A stretch of DNA of 64,000 nucleotides, taken from contig JBFWUB010000010.1 of the NCBI GenBank assembly GCA_050247515.1, positions 1-64,000 of the forward strand. The letters are read 5' to 3'. This stretch comes from RAM1 sp050247515 (GTDB lineage Bacteria; Pseudomonadota; Gammaproteobacteria; Burkholderiales; Burkholderiaceae_C). The translations under genes and the position numbers were made by a program. Each line of letters opens with the position of its first letter. Within the stretch, counting starts at the first letter, position 1. Positions 8,068 to 16,729 of the stretch are shown here, in pieces. Below the pieces are notes generated by a model. The model saw only the letters and a list, made by a program, of their open reading frames with translations, had not been told where the DNA came from and did no database searches.

Positions 8068-10590
8068 TTACTTGGATGCAACAGCAAACAGATCGTCGAG
8101 CTGCGGATTACTCGTGATCAGCAACAGCTTTTTAATCGTGGCGGCCTGATTGATCTCCAGGCGCGCGAAATGCTCGCCACCCGCGGAAGACTGTTTGCGG
8201 ATCAGTTGGATGCGCCCGAACAGCGCGCCGTGCTTTTCCGCAAACTTTGCCAGCCCGACGGCTTTCTCAAAGTTGTCACTCAGGCTAGGGTCGTGGGGTT
8301 CCAAAATGTCGATGGCGAAGTCGCTGCCGACTTTGCGCACCACGACCATATCCGGAAACATCGGACGCACGTCACTGCCAGTTTCATACGGGATTTCCAG
8401 CGACCACGGTTTGCGATCCAGATTGCGCAGCCAGCCGACCACTTCGGCTTTGGCCAGCTCCTCCTTCAATATCCCGGCTTCCCAACCGCCCAGCTCGGCG
8501 CGGAACTGGCCGTTACCCTCCACATACAGATGCCGCTCCCAGAGCGGATCGGTCGGCAGTCGCTTGAAGTCGATAGATGCCGGCAATTGCCATGGCACTT
8601 CGTTGGGCTTGGCCGTCGCCAGCCGCAGCTTCTCGTAATTGACGCGCCGCTGCTCCTTGAGTTTGTAGATGGCCTTCTTGTGTTGGTCATAGAGGCTGTC
8701 GAAGGCCGCCTCCGCCTTGGATTCCAGAACAGCCATTTCTGCCGCGTTGCGGGCCAGAACGATGGCTTCGACCTTCACATCCAGCGCATCGCGATCCGCG
8801 TGGGCGCGCCAATACTCCATCTGCAAACCGTGACTGAAGGCGCGCCCAGCCTCTTCGAACAGCCGATCAATGTCCACGTCCGAGGCATCAATGTGATAGT
8901 CCGCAGTCGGCTCAGCTACGCCAGTGCCGTTATTGACAGCCAAGGTCCGCAGGCCAACCTGCGTGATCGCTTTGGTCGCCGCGTCAAACTGGCCTGCCGC
9001 CTTGATCGCTGCAATGCGCTGCCCCATCCACTCAACGATCTGCTGCTTGGCTTGGCCCCAGGCATCGTCATCAATCTCATCGATGGTCAGACTGCGTGAA
9101 ATGGCCATATACCGGCGCAGTGGGCTTTGCGCCCGAGCGGCATTCACACGGTAGGTGAACAATTCGTCGAGTGCCGCAAAGATGGACTCGCAGCCTTCGC
9201 GCCGCTTGAGCACCACCAAATTGCGGCTGGAGCCGGTTTCGGCGGGCGGCACATCTTCCGCGTTGTGCAGCGAGGCCACCACGCTTTCCACGGCGCCCGT
9301 ATCGAAGTACGGCAAAAACAGATGCACGTCGTTGAGCGCGGCATCCTTTTCGATACGGCGTGCCAGCGGCGTGCGCACCATCCTGCCCAGCAACTGGGCG
9401 ATGTAGGTATGGTCCTCCGCACGGCGGAACGACATCATCACTTCGGCGCGCGGGCAATCCCAACCAGTGGACAGGCTGGTCTTGAAGAACACCACACCGA
9501 TGTTTTTGTCCGCGTCGATCCGCGAGGCTTCCACCTTGCGGACGCGGCGGCCGCCCACATCCAGGTCGCCCGTATCGTGCATTGCGTGGGCGACCTCACC
9601 TTCGTTAAGGCGGCGGCCAATGGCGCTCTCGATCACGGTCAACGCTGCACCGAGGTCGGTCTTGGTCAGTTGCCGGTCCGAACCGTTCTCAACCTGAACC
9701 ACCAGCACCGGCCAGATGGTTTGCTCTTTTTCGTCGTGGCAATACGCGCTCCATGCCGCGGTCATCTGCCCCCAGCGTCGGGCCGCTTCTTCCAAAAGCG
9801 CCATTTCCGCCGTGGTGGTGGCTTCCGGATGGTGAATCAGGATGCGGTCTTTCAGTAGGCCGGATTTGCGCACCTCCTCAGCCGGCACGGCCACCTTGTG
9901 CGTGGTCACGGTGTGCTCGGCATTCGCAATCAAATCGAGGAATCGTTTCGGCGTGGCCGACACCCCAATCACCATCGGCATTTTGACCAAGCCGACCTCG
10001 GGGTAACCCAACAAGAAGCGCTGCATCAAGGTTTGCGCCGCCTGCGCTCCCTTGCCCGAGGTCATGCCACGGTGCGCTTCGTCGATTACTACGTAGAAGC
10101 GGTCGGGAATGGCTCGTGCGGTGTTGGTCAGCGTTTCCCAGATCAGATGCTCGCGGCCATCGCCACGGTTGGTCAGCGGCTGATTGATGGCTAGCTTTTG
10201 CGTGTTGATGAAATAGATGCGCCCGCCATCCAGCCGAGGCGCGTCGAAATGCGCGTCGATGGTGATGAGCTGGTTGACCCGGTACACCTTGTCCGACTTG
10301 CTCTCGATCTTGAGCTTGGTCTGCTCGTTCAGCTCGGGCATGTCCGACACCCACAGGATCACGGCATCCGGTTGCGATGCCCAATCCAGCGGCCAGGCCA
10401 ATTGGTCATCGGGCTCGTCCAATATGGCCTCGAACAGCGCCGTCATCATGATCGTCTTGCCGCTGCCCGTGGCTGCCGAGAAGGCGACAACTTGCTGGTT
10501 ATCCGGCGACACGCTCTTGCGGGCACTTACCAAAGCATCGCGTAGTTTGCCCAGCGCGTCTTTCTGAAAATCGAACAGCGTGACCTTCAT
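8068..10590 (-). CDS. Type III restriction-like DEAD/DEAH helicase (Res-type subunit)
   Basis: This 840-aa SF2 helicase has Walker A SAATGSGKT (residues 38-46), DEAH box VIDEAHRG (168-175), motif III GVSATPKR and motif VI QLLGRMVRTPLA. The C-terminal part carries a PD-like segment (MFPDMVVVRK) followed by DILEPHDPSL. In classical Res proteins the corresponding strand is usually ExK, so the nuclease lysine appears missing or replaced. The ATG overlaps the methyltransferase stop (ATGA, 4 nt) and follows AGGGAG by 7 nt. Role: ATP-dependent translocation and possibly restriction with the methyltransferase as partner. Cleavage ability is uncertain. Confidence 0.85.
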   Translation of the reverse strand: MKVTLFDFQKDALGKLRDALVSARKSVSPDNQQVVAFSAATGSGKTIMMTALFEAILDEPDDQLAWPLDWASQPDAVILWVSDMPELNEQTKLKIESKSDKVYRVNQLITIDAHFDAPRLDGGRIYFINTQKLAINQPLTNRGDGREHLIWETLTNTARAIPDRFYVVIDEAHRGMTSGKGAQAAQTLMQRFLLGYPEVGLVKMPMVIGVSATPKRFLDLIANAEHTVTTHKVAVPAEEVRKSGLLKDRILIHHPEATTTAEMALLEEAARRWGQMTAAWSAYCHDEKEQTIWPVLVVQVENGSDRQLTKTDLGAALTVIESAIGRRLNEGEVAHAMHDTGDLDVGGRRVRKVEASRIDADKNIGVVFFKTSLSTGWDCPRAEVMMSFRRAEDHTYIAQLLGRMVRTPLARRIEKDAALNDVHLFLPYFDTGAVESVVASLHNAEDVPPAETGSSRNLVVLKRREGCESIFAALDELFTYRVNAARAQSPLRRYMAISRSLTIDEIDDDAWGQAKQQIVEWMGQRIAAIKAAGQFDAATKAITQVGLRTLAVNNGTGVAEPTADYHIDASDVDIDRLFEEAGRAFSHGLQMEYWRAHADRDALDVKVEAIVLARNAAEMAVLESKAEAAFDSLYDQHKKAIYKLKEQRRVNYEKLRLATAKPNEVPWQLPASIDFKRLPTDPLWERHLYVEGNGQFRAELGGWEAGILKEELAKAEVVGWLRNLDRKPWSLEIPYETGSDVRPMFPDMVVVRKVGSDFAIDILEPHDPSLSDNFEKAVGLAKFAEKHGALFGRIQLIRKQSSAGGEHFARLEINQAATIKKLLLITSNPQLDDLFAVASK

Positions 10591-13169
10591 GCCCGCGCTC
10601 CCTGGGTATTGGTATGACCGGCAGCGCGGTCCTGATTCTTGTTGATCATGAAATTGAGCAGGTAATCGCGGTACAACTGCACCACTGCCAAGCCGGGGTT
10701 TGCCTTGCCCGCCACCTCACGCACGTCCTGCGCCATGGTTTTGAAGGATTCGTCCGCGTCGGTGACGATGAACACCCGCGACAAGCCGGTGCGACCTTCC
10801 AGCGACTTCAGCAAGCGGCCCATGCGGGTTTCATCCAGCAGCACCACGAAATTGCTGCCCTCCGGCGCAAACAGCACCGGCTCCGGCTCGCCGCGTTTCA
10901 ATTCAGGCCGCGGCCCCACGGCGCCCGCCTTCAGCCACAGCAGCGGCAGTATTTCGCGGAAGGCGCGGCGCAGCGACACGCGCTCCTTATCCAAAAAATC
11001 CAGCTTGAAGTAGGCGAGGTTGGCGGCAAAGCCCGCGCTCATCGGGCGCTTTTCTTCCTCCGGCACCAGGATCGGGCCGAGCAGTTCCACCACCTGCGCC
11101 TTCAACTGGTCGAACACACGCTTGACGGGCGTGACGATGTAGAAGTCGGTGATGTGTTCTTCCCCGTCGAGTGCTTCCAGCCAATCCTCCGCGGCCGCCG
11201 GGTCAAACAGCACGCTGGCCTTGTGACCTTCCGACACGATGAAGGGGCACGGATCTTTCACCAGCGTCTGCGGCAGGTCATCGATCAGTGCCACCACCTG
11301 TTTCTTTTTGGCCGGTGTATTGAGTTGTGCCGGATCGACAAAGCCGATCTGTGTGAAGCTGCGCGCTTTCTCGCGCTCCACGGTTTTGCCGGTCAGGTAT
11401 TCACCGGTCAGCACCGAGCCATTGTCCCGCCGGCCCAGGATGGTGTACTTGCTGCGCGGCCAGGTCACCGAACGGCAGATGCCTTGGGTCTCCCACTCTG
11501 CATCGCCGGGTTGCAGGCCGTGGGCGCCCAGTGTCGCAGCCTCCTCGGCGGAGACTTCGTTATTGGTGACCAGGATGCAGCGGCGTGACCCGCCATCGGT
11601 GGCGTTGAGCAGGTTAACGGCATTGAGCGTAGTGCCGCTGCCTGCGAAGAAATCCAGGACGAGCGCTTTTGGGTTGTTGCCTAAGATGGTGGAGAGGGTG
11701 TCTTTAACGGCATAAAGCGACTTGGGAAACTCAAAAGCTCGATTTCCAAGCACTTGCCGAATTAAACCGGAGCCGTATGTACCGGCGTCGTGCAGAGTAC
11801 GGTGCCAGACAGTTTTAGCGCGCTTGGGCGCATCCGACTGATCTGCGTATTCAAGAACCGCAGGCCCGCCCTCCCACTCATACCCTGTAACAAGCAACTC
11901 ACCGCGCTCGATCTCTGAAATGGGGCCTCTCTTAAGATAGTTGACGGACCAACTGATTCGAACCTCATCAAAGCGTCCGATCTTCACGAATCCCTTGCGC
12001 TTGAGCTCAAGCAACTTGCTAGGCTTTACTTGCCATGTTCCCAGTGATCCATCTGATCTGATTGGCCATGCCTCTGCCTTAGTCCTGCTCGGATTGAATG
12101 CATTGGCTTGTTGACGAGTGAAATCGCCGCGAGTGATTTTTTCCTCGACAGTCTCACCCACCCCAAGAATTTCCCCAGTCTCAGGATTGAGAAGAATTGG
12201 ATAAACAAGCCCAGGACGATTAAACGGCGCTGCGTTGGTCCCGCGGCGAAGCAAGCTTGCCCACGGAGTTTTCTTCTTGGTGCTGGTATCGCTATTCAGA
12301 AAATCGTCGGGAGTCGGTACGGCTGATGCACTACCCAAATAGACGTAATGTGCATACTCCTCAACACGGGCCAGCCCTTGCTTGGCCACGCCTCGCGCAG
12401 TAATAACAATCGTAGCCATCTGACGGTATGCCTCCGGAAACTCCCGCTCCAGCAGCATCCCGAGGTGATGCACCTCGTGTTCGTCGATGGTGACGATCAG
12501 CACCCCGGTATCCGGCTTGAGCAGCCGCTTCGCCAGCTTCAGCCGCTTTTCCATGAAGGCCAGCCATTTGCTGTGCCGCCAGCCATCGTTGCCGTCCACG
12601 TAGTCGTTGTTGTATTTCCAGTCGCGCGCGCCGGTGTTGTAAGGCGGGTCGATGTAGATGCAATCCACCCGACCGGCATACAGGTAATCCAGCAGCTGTA
12701 GCGCGTGGTAGTTGTCAGCCTCGATCAGCGTGTGCCAGGGGGCATCTGCCGGGCCGTTGGCCACGGAATCTACCGGCACCAGCGCGGGGAAGATCGGCTC
12801 GCCAAATTCCCGCACCACCAGCAGTTCATCCACCGGGAACTGCACTGGCTCTGCCGCTGCACGGGTAGGCTCGCTCGGGTGTGACTCGTTGCTGGGCTTG
12901 ACGCAGGTGGCCATGCCCGAGTGGATGGACTTGATTTGCCACACATCTTTCAGCGCACCCTGACGGCGACACACCAGATCGCCCTTGCGTGGCTTGGCAC
13001 CGTGCAGTGGCAACAACTCGGGCAGGTGATCTTCGAACACCAAACCGAATTTCTTTTCCTTGGCGGCATTGGCCCACTCGGCGGACAGGCGCTCGCGCAG
13101 GCGGTGATCGCTGATTTGTGCGATCAGATCATGGATGGCAGACAAACGATCCTCCTTGAGGTCTGCCAA
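10587..13169 (-). CDS. Type III-like adenine-specific DNA methyltransferase (Mod-type, beta class)
   Basis: This 860-aa protein has catalytic motif IV DPPYNTG (residues 174-180) before the SAM motif FAGSGTT (508-514), the order of beta-class N6-adenine methyltransferases such as type III Mod. The 300-residue gap should hold the target-recognition domain. A 340-residue C-terminal extension is rich in hydrophobic and acidic segments and is not assigned. The frame starts with TTG at 13169. A second TTG at 13145, 4 nt after AAGGAGG, is an equally good start. It is first of the large genes in the operon and is followed without gap by the helicase. Confidence 0.85.
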   Translation of the reverse strand: MADLKEDRLSAIHDLIAQISDHRLRERLSAEWANAAKEKKFGLVFEDHLPELLPLHGAKPRKGDLVCRRQGALKDVWQIKSIHSGMATCVKPSNESHPSEPTRAAAEPVQFPVDELLVVREFGEPIFPALVPVDSVANGPADAPWHTLIEADNYHALQLLDYLYAGRVDCIYIDPPYNTGARDWKYNNDYVDGNDGWRHSKWLAFMEKRLKLAKRLLKPDTGVLIVTIDEHEVHHLGMLLEREFPEAYRQMATIVITARGVAKQGLARVEEYAHYVYLGSASAVPTPDDFLNSDTSTKKKTPWASLLRRGTNAAPFNRPGLVYPILLNPETGEILGVGETVEEKITRGDFTRQQANAFNPSRTKAEAWPIRSDGSLGTWQVKPSKLLELKRKGFVKIGRFDEVRISWSVNYLKRGPISEIERGELLVTGYEWEGGPAVLEYADQSDAPKRAKTVWHRTLHDAGTYGSGLIRQVLGNRAFEFPKSLYAVKDTLSTILGNNPKALVLDFFAGSGTTLNAVNLLNATDGGSRRCILVTNNEVSAEEAATLGAHGLQPGDAEWETQGICRSVTWPRSKYTILGRRDNGSVLTGEYLTGKTVEREKARSFTQIGFVDPAQLNTPAKKKQVVALIDDLPQTLVKDPCPFIVSEGHKASVLFDPAAAEDWLEALDGEEHITDFYIVTPVKRVFDQLKAQVVELLGPILVPEEEKRPMSAGFAANLAYFKLDFLDKERVSLRRAFREILPLLWLKAGAVGPRPELKRGEPEPVLFAPEGSNFVVLLDETRMGRLLKSLEGRTGLSRVFIVTDADESFKTMAQDVREVAGKANPGLAVVQLYRDYLLNFMINKNQDRAAGHTNTQGARA

Positions 13170-13221
13170 CCCGCGCGGGCAACAGACTCGTGTTCATTCA
13201 GCAATTCGATGGGGCCAGTCA

Positions 13222-13428
13222 TCACGAGCCCTTTCCTTCCGGAGCCGCATGCTCATCCGCACCACCGGCGCGCACCCAGTCATCCACCTCGGAAACCTGG
13301 AACTTCCACAACCGACCCACGCGATGCGCTGGCAGCCCCTTGCGGTCGATCCAGCGGTAGATCGAGTCGCGCGTGACACCCAGATGCTCGGCAATCTGGT
13401 CCACGGACACCCAAGGTTCAGCAGTCAT
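13222..13428 (-). CDS. Small excisionase/MerR-type HTH protein
   Basis: This 68-aa protein has the pattern WVSVDQIAEHLGVTRDSIYRWIDRKGLPAHRVGRLWKF, the helix_turn_helix_17 (excisionase-family) fold. Such proteins act as architectural factors or as regulators of linked genes. The ATG at 13428 was chosen because the domain begins directly after it, with a GGAGCG ribosome site upstream. It lies 52 nt before the methyltransferase gene in the same direction, a placement common in restriction operons, and may control it (inference). Confidence 0.75.
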   Translation of the reverse strand: MTAEPWVSVDQIAEHLGVTRDSIYRWIDRKGLPAHRVGRLWKFQVSEVDDWVRAGGADEHAAPEGKGS

Positions 13429-13608
13429 CGCAGCGCTCCGGCAGCAGGGGTTCGGATGGCATAAAGTCGGTTTCAATCGTAAAGGTTGCAATTTATCAGG
13501 TTGAAGGGCAGCAGACGAGGGGTCGATGCCGTGGGCATCATCTTTTTCTTGGCTTCCTGATCGTTCAGCGCGTGAATGATGGCGTCATCCATCAACCCGG
13601 AGCCCACC

Positions 13609-13812
13609 ATGACCACCCAGACCACAGCCATCGACGCCTACCTCGCCCGCGCCGCAGCCATCCACACCAAGTTGGCCCGGCTGCAGCAATTGGCCGACGA
13701 TCACTTCGGCCACGACCCGGAGGCCATCCACTGGGGCCACGTCGGTGACCTTGGCCGGGTGGATCAGGCGCTGGATGACCTGCTGGCGATCTTCGACGGC
13801 CAGGCCAAGTGA
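13609..13812 (+). CDS. Small conserved island protein
   Basis: This 67-aa protein (begins MTTQTTAIDAYLARAAAIHTK) is helical with an acidic C-terminal half and no recognisable domain. ATG 13609 follows GGAG by 6 nt, and the longer frame from 13576 has a poorer start. It ends 11 nt before the DUF3489 gene and is likely co-transcribed with it. Confidence 0.6.
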   Translation: MTTQTTAIDAYLARAAAIHTKLARLQQLADDHFGHDPEAIHWGHVGDLGRVDQALDDLLAIFDGQAK

Positions 13813-13823
13813 GGGAGTCCGTG

Positions 13824-14309
13824 ATGGAAACGCTGCCCAAAGTCTCCCCTGCCCAATGCCTGCTGCTCCGCACTGCCGCCTGCCGTCCTGATGGGCGAGT
13901 GATCCCGCCCGACACGCTGCGCGGCGGCGCACGGGTCAAGGTGCTGACCTCACTGCTGCAGCGCGGGTGGATCGAGCCTGCCGACGACGGCCACGTGATG
14001 ACCGACGCGGGCTACGCGGCCATAGGCCAGCAGCGACCCGTGCTGCAGGATGCCGTCCAGCCGATGGACGCCACCGACGACCTCCAACTTCTGGAGGGCA
14101 TCCCGGTGCGGTCAGACACCAAACTCGCCGCGATAGTCGTGGCGCTGCGCCGACCGCACGGTGCGACCAGCCTGCAACTGATGCTGGCGACCGGCTGGCA
14201 GCCGCACACCGTGCGTGGGGCGATTTCCGGGATGCTGCGCAAGAAACTCGGCCTGAACGTGGTGCTGGCTCACAACGACAGTGGCGAACGGGTGTACAGG
14301 GTGGTGTGA
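13824..14309 (+). CDS. DUF3489 domain protein
   Basis: This 161-aa protein has the signature in its second half: TKLAAIVVALRRPHGATSLQLMLATGWQPHTVRG, then SGMLRKKLGLNVV and GERVYRV, the DUF3489 pattern, a winged-helix-like fold found in integrative elements of proteobacteria. The first half resembles a small helical DNA-binding region. GAGGGAG lies 6 nt before ATG 13824. The stop is followed by a 540-bp non-coding segment with the repeats described below. Confidence 0.75.
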   Translation: METLPKVSPAQCLLLRTAACRPDGRVIPPDTLRGGARVKVLTSLLQRGWIEPADDGHVMTDAGYAAIGQQRPVLQDAVQPMDATDDLQLLEGIPVRSDTKLAAIVVALRRPHGATSLQLMLATGWQPHTVRGAISGMLRKKLGLNVVLAHNDSGERVYRVV

Positions 14310-14360
14310 TCTGCCGCCAAGGGTGTCCAGTTTCTTGAGGCCCTGCGGATACCCCGGCGT

Positions 14361-14459
14361 GTCTGACGCATCGGACACAGCTCCACGTAACTCTCCATAC
14401 GCGTGCGCGTGTGCGCGCCTCACGGAAATTTACGACAACCTGTGTCCGATGCGTCAGAC
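14361..14459. repeat. Perfect 19-bp inverted repeat around a 61-bp GC-alternating core
   Basis: GTCTGACGCATCGGACACA (14361-14379) recurs as its exact reverse complement at 14441-14459. The 61-bp centre holds an alternating GCGTGCGCGTGTGCGCGC tract and a short A/T-rich stretch. It lies outside any gene and has no T-run, so it is not a simple terminator. A protein-binding or replication/transfer site of the element is possible. Confidence 0.75.
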
Positions 14460-14703
14460 GGTGCGCAAAGGCTCGTGGGCCGATTTCTGCAACACAGCCA
14501 GCGAATCGGCTGCAAACCCGCACCAGCATTGAGTTTTCGTCCCTGGCCGTTTTCGCGCGCACCGGGGTGCAAACCTGCAAACCCGGTACGCACCAAGGTT
14601 CGCACTCTCCTCTTTCCCAACAATCCCGCACACGTCAGCGCTGACGCGGCATTCAGCCCGTTGACCCGCACCGCCAAGTGCGAACCGCAAACCCTGCAAA
14701 CCT

Positions 14704-14775
14704 TGTTTCCTGGCCAGACGGTAGCGCAATGCTGCGCTCGCGCCCCCCGTATTGGAATATCGTCAGGAAGGACCC
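14704..14775 (-). repeat. 72-bp island repeat element, copy B
   Basis: Read on the minus strand, this segment aligns without gaps to 19706-19777 on the plus strand. It includes an identical 21-nt core centred on ATACGGGGGGCGCGAG and shared GGGTCCTTCCT, CTACCG and GAAACA blocks. Both copies are intergenic and in opposite orientation, bracketing the HEPN-to-coiled-coil block. Both can be read in one frame as GSFLxIxQYGGRER, so a small conserved peptide is an alternative to a DNA or RNA element. Confidence 0.7.
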
Positions 14776-14823
14776 CTTTCGCCTGGGGCATGTATGCACG
14801 CGCGAGCCATAAAAATAGGCGCT

Positions 14824-14850
14824 GACCATCACCATCGTCACAACCATCAC
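14824..14850 (+). repeat. Iteron-like array 1 (three 9-bp units)
   Basis: Three adjacent 9-mers, GACCATCAC, CATCGTCAC and AACCATCAC, fit the degenerate unit NAYCRTCAC. Two other arrays of exactly three units occur at 15484-15510 and 16772-16798. This one lies at the 3' end of the HEPN-like gene. Confidence 0.6.
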
Positions 14851-15413
14851 GGCCGGACTGGTCTGCGGTGCAGGTCTGAGTCCAGAAGGTGCAGTCGAAT
14901 ACGCTCGAAGCCCTGGAACATCTTGTGAGCTGACCGCTGCAAGCGTCTGAAATCAACCCACGTCTCCGGATCTGGCGCAGCGCCTGCCTTGTAGGATGAA
15001 TGCGCGCCGCCAGGGTAGCGAAACACCGTGGACTTCGGGTCAAGCCGGTCGAATTCTGCGATCCGATCAAGGAGCCAACTGACCTGATCTGCCGGATATC
15101 TGCTTTCGATATGTGGCTTCAAAGAGTTTGCCAAATCACCCAGCCTGTGGCCATGCCTTTGATTGGGCATGAGCGCTTTGAGATACAACTCAAGGGCGTG
15201 CCGGTAGCAAAACAGGATCGGGTAGGCGGCTTCCCACGATTCGCGCCGCTCGGCCGCCGTAGCCAAAAGTCGGTCGGCTGCTTCGCCAAATGCACGGGCC
15301 ACTTCGAATTCATTCATGCCTCCCGCGCCGACCGCGAACGTTCCAAAGTGAAACTCGTACTCCCCGAGCTCGTCTGGTGGCTCGGTGAAGATGTTGTGCT
15401 GATCGTCGCTCAT
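14847..15413 (-). CDS. HEPN-like protein of unknown function
   Basis: This 188-aa protein has a central helix pair, YPILFCYRHALELYLKAL and HGHRLGDLANSL, resembling HEPN-type four-helix folds. FRYPGGAH offers an R-x5-H arrangement of the kind seen in HEPN RNases. Membership is judged from motif shape only. Start: AAGGAG lies 6 nt before ATG 15413. No nucleotidyltransferase (MNT) partner is adjacent, so it is not a classic HEPN/MNT pair. It is oriented against its neighbours and flanked on both sides by the 9-bp arrays. Confidence 0.55.
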   Translation of the reverse strand: MSDDQHNIFTEPPDELGEYEFHFGTFAVGAGGMNEFEVARAFGEAADRLLATAAERRESWEAAYPILFCYRHALELYLKALMPNQRHGHRLGDLANSLKPHIESRYPADQVSWLLDRIAEFDRLDPKSTVFRYPGGAHSSYKAGAAPDPETWVDFRRLQRSAHKMFQGFERIRLHLLDSDLHRRPVRP

Positions 15414-15483
15414 TGCTTGCTCCTTACTGCGGGTCTAGAGACCCTTGATGGTGACGATTGTTTGATGATGTCGTTCGCCCGGT

Positions 15484-15510
15484 GTGACAGTGGTGATGGT
15501 CGTGACGGTC
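15484..15510 (-). repeat. Iteron-like array 2 (three 9-bp units)
   Basis: On the minus strand the units read GACCGTCAC, GACCATCAC, CACTGTCAC. The array is in the 247-bp spacer upstream of the HEPN-like gene. A lone related unit (AATCGTCAC) lies at 15451-15459 on the same strand. Confidence 0.65.
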
Positions 15511-15660
15511 GCCGCTTATTGTTTACACCGGCGAAAGCACAGATATGCCCTCGGCACGATCATCACGCTGGGAACGCAGCGATGGATCGTACTGAGCGAT
15601 GGCGAACCAGCATGGATGAACGTGGACGGTGCTGGACCACCCTCGGTAGACTGATGGGCA

Positions 15661-16398
15661 ATGAATCCACATCTGCTCACCCTGGCCCTGACCACACCGC
15701 TCGAACAACTGCTGGAGTTGCCGAACGCGGTGCGGATTGCTGCCTGCGCCCGAGAAGATTTGCAGCGCTTCAGCGCAGAGCAGTTGGCGCAGATGTTGGC
15801 CAGCATGGATGCCGCCATCACCGATACCGTGACATTGGCGCAAATCAAGTACGGCGGTGAACTGATCGACCGTTACGAGAAGCGCGACCTGGACTGGTTC
15901 ATCGAGGTCGCCAATCAAGCCGAATGGCCGCGACTGAGGTCAGCACCTGCAACGGATCGGGATTACCTCCGGCTCTTGGCGCTGTACAAGTTGGGCGTGG
16001 TGATTGAGGCCACAGCAGATACCCCGTCAGGGATCATCATCAGGCCGGCGGTCGATGCGCTGATGGAATCGTTGGAATCCTTGGTGATGGCCGATCTGTT
16101 GCCGGAACCGCCATCAATGGAACAGCTCATCGAGGAAGCGTGGAAGGCCGGACTCACGCCGGAGCCCGTTGCCGCCGACGAAGTGCGCAAGGCCCAAAGC
16201 CAGGCAGTCAGACGGGCGGCCGATGCTCGACACGCCAGCAACCGGGCCGCAAGGCAAAAGGCCCTGCAACTGTTCGCATCGAATACGTACCGCACCAAGG
16301 AAGAGGCCTACCGCATCATCGGCGCGCAGGTCTGCAAAGCACCGGGCACGATCAAGAATTGGATCGCGGGCATTCCAAAGGACTCGCCGCCCAAGTAA
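15661..16398 (+). CDS. Hypothetical protein with C-terminal HTH-like segment
   Basis: This 245-aa protein has an N-terminal helical region (LEQLLELPNAVRIAACAREDL), an acidic middle, and a basic C-terminus with AARQKALQLFASNTYRTKEEAYRIIG followed by KAPGTIKNWIAG, the last part like the recognition helix of an HTH. I infer a DNA-binding island protein; no family is recognised. It precedes the AlpA-type gene by about 120 nt in the same direction. Confidence 0.55.
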   Translation: MNPHLLTLALTTPLEQLLELPNAVRIAACAREDLQRFSAEQLAQMLASMDAAITDTVTLAQIKYGGELIDRYEKRDLDWFIEVANQAEWPRLRSAPATDRDYLRLLALYKLGVVIEATADTPSGIIIRPAVDALMESLESLVMADLLPEPPSMEQLIEEAWKAGLTPEPVAADEVRKAQSQAVRRAADARHASNRAARQKALQLFASNTYRTKEEAYRIIGAQVCKAPGTIKNWIAGIPKDSPPK

Positions 16399-16414
16399 TT
16401 TCACTGCGAACCTT

Positions 16415-16432
16415 CACGCTGCGCGCAGCGTG
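16415..16432. repeat. 18-bp perfect palindrome upstream of the AlpA-type gene
   Basis: CACGCTGCG joined to CGCAGCGTG forms an uninterrupted palindrome 16 nt after the preceding stop. It has no T-tract, so an operator for the AlpA-like or HTH protein is more likely than a terminator. Confidence 0.5.
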
Positions 16433-16517
16433 ATCATCGTGCGCGCACCGTGTCTATGAATGCAAATTCTTGTGGCATTCAATACAGAGCATCCCCAAAC
16501 GACCACGGATGCTCGCC

Positions 16518-16715
16518 ATGTACCAACCCCGTCCTGCACTGCCCGAAACCGGCTTCGTTCGGTTGCCGCAGATTCTGTCCCTGATCCCCATCAGCCGTTC
16601 GGCCTGGTGGGCGGGTATCCGGGAAGGCAAATTCCCCCAAGGCATCAAACTCGGCAGCAAGACCACGGTCTGGCGCGCTGAGGACATTCGCAATCTCATC
16701 GAACGCTCGCGCTGA
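16518..16715 (+). CDS. AlpA-family DNA-binding regulator
   Basis: This 65-aa protein has the pattern GFVRLPQILSLIPISRSAWWAGIREGKFPQGIKLGSKTTVWRAEDIRNLI, the AlpA/phage-Cox-like MerR-type HTH that steers excision or replication genes in integrative elements. ATG 16518 is chosen because the domain starts there; ATG 16509 is possible. It is immediately followed by the primase-type gene, so the pair is probably one transcription unit. Confidence 0.8.
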   Translation: MYQPRPALPETGFVRLPQILSLIPISRSAWWAGIREGKFPQGIKLGSKTTVWRAEDIRNLIERSR

Positions 16716-16729
16716 TTCGGGCGGTGACG

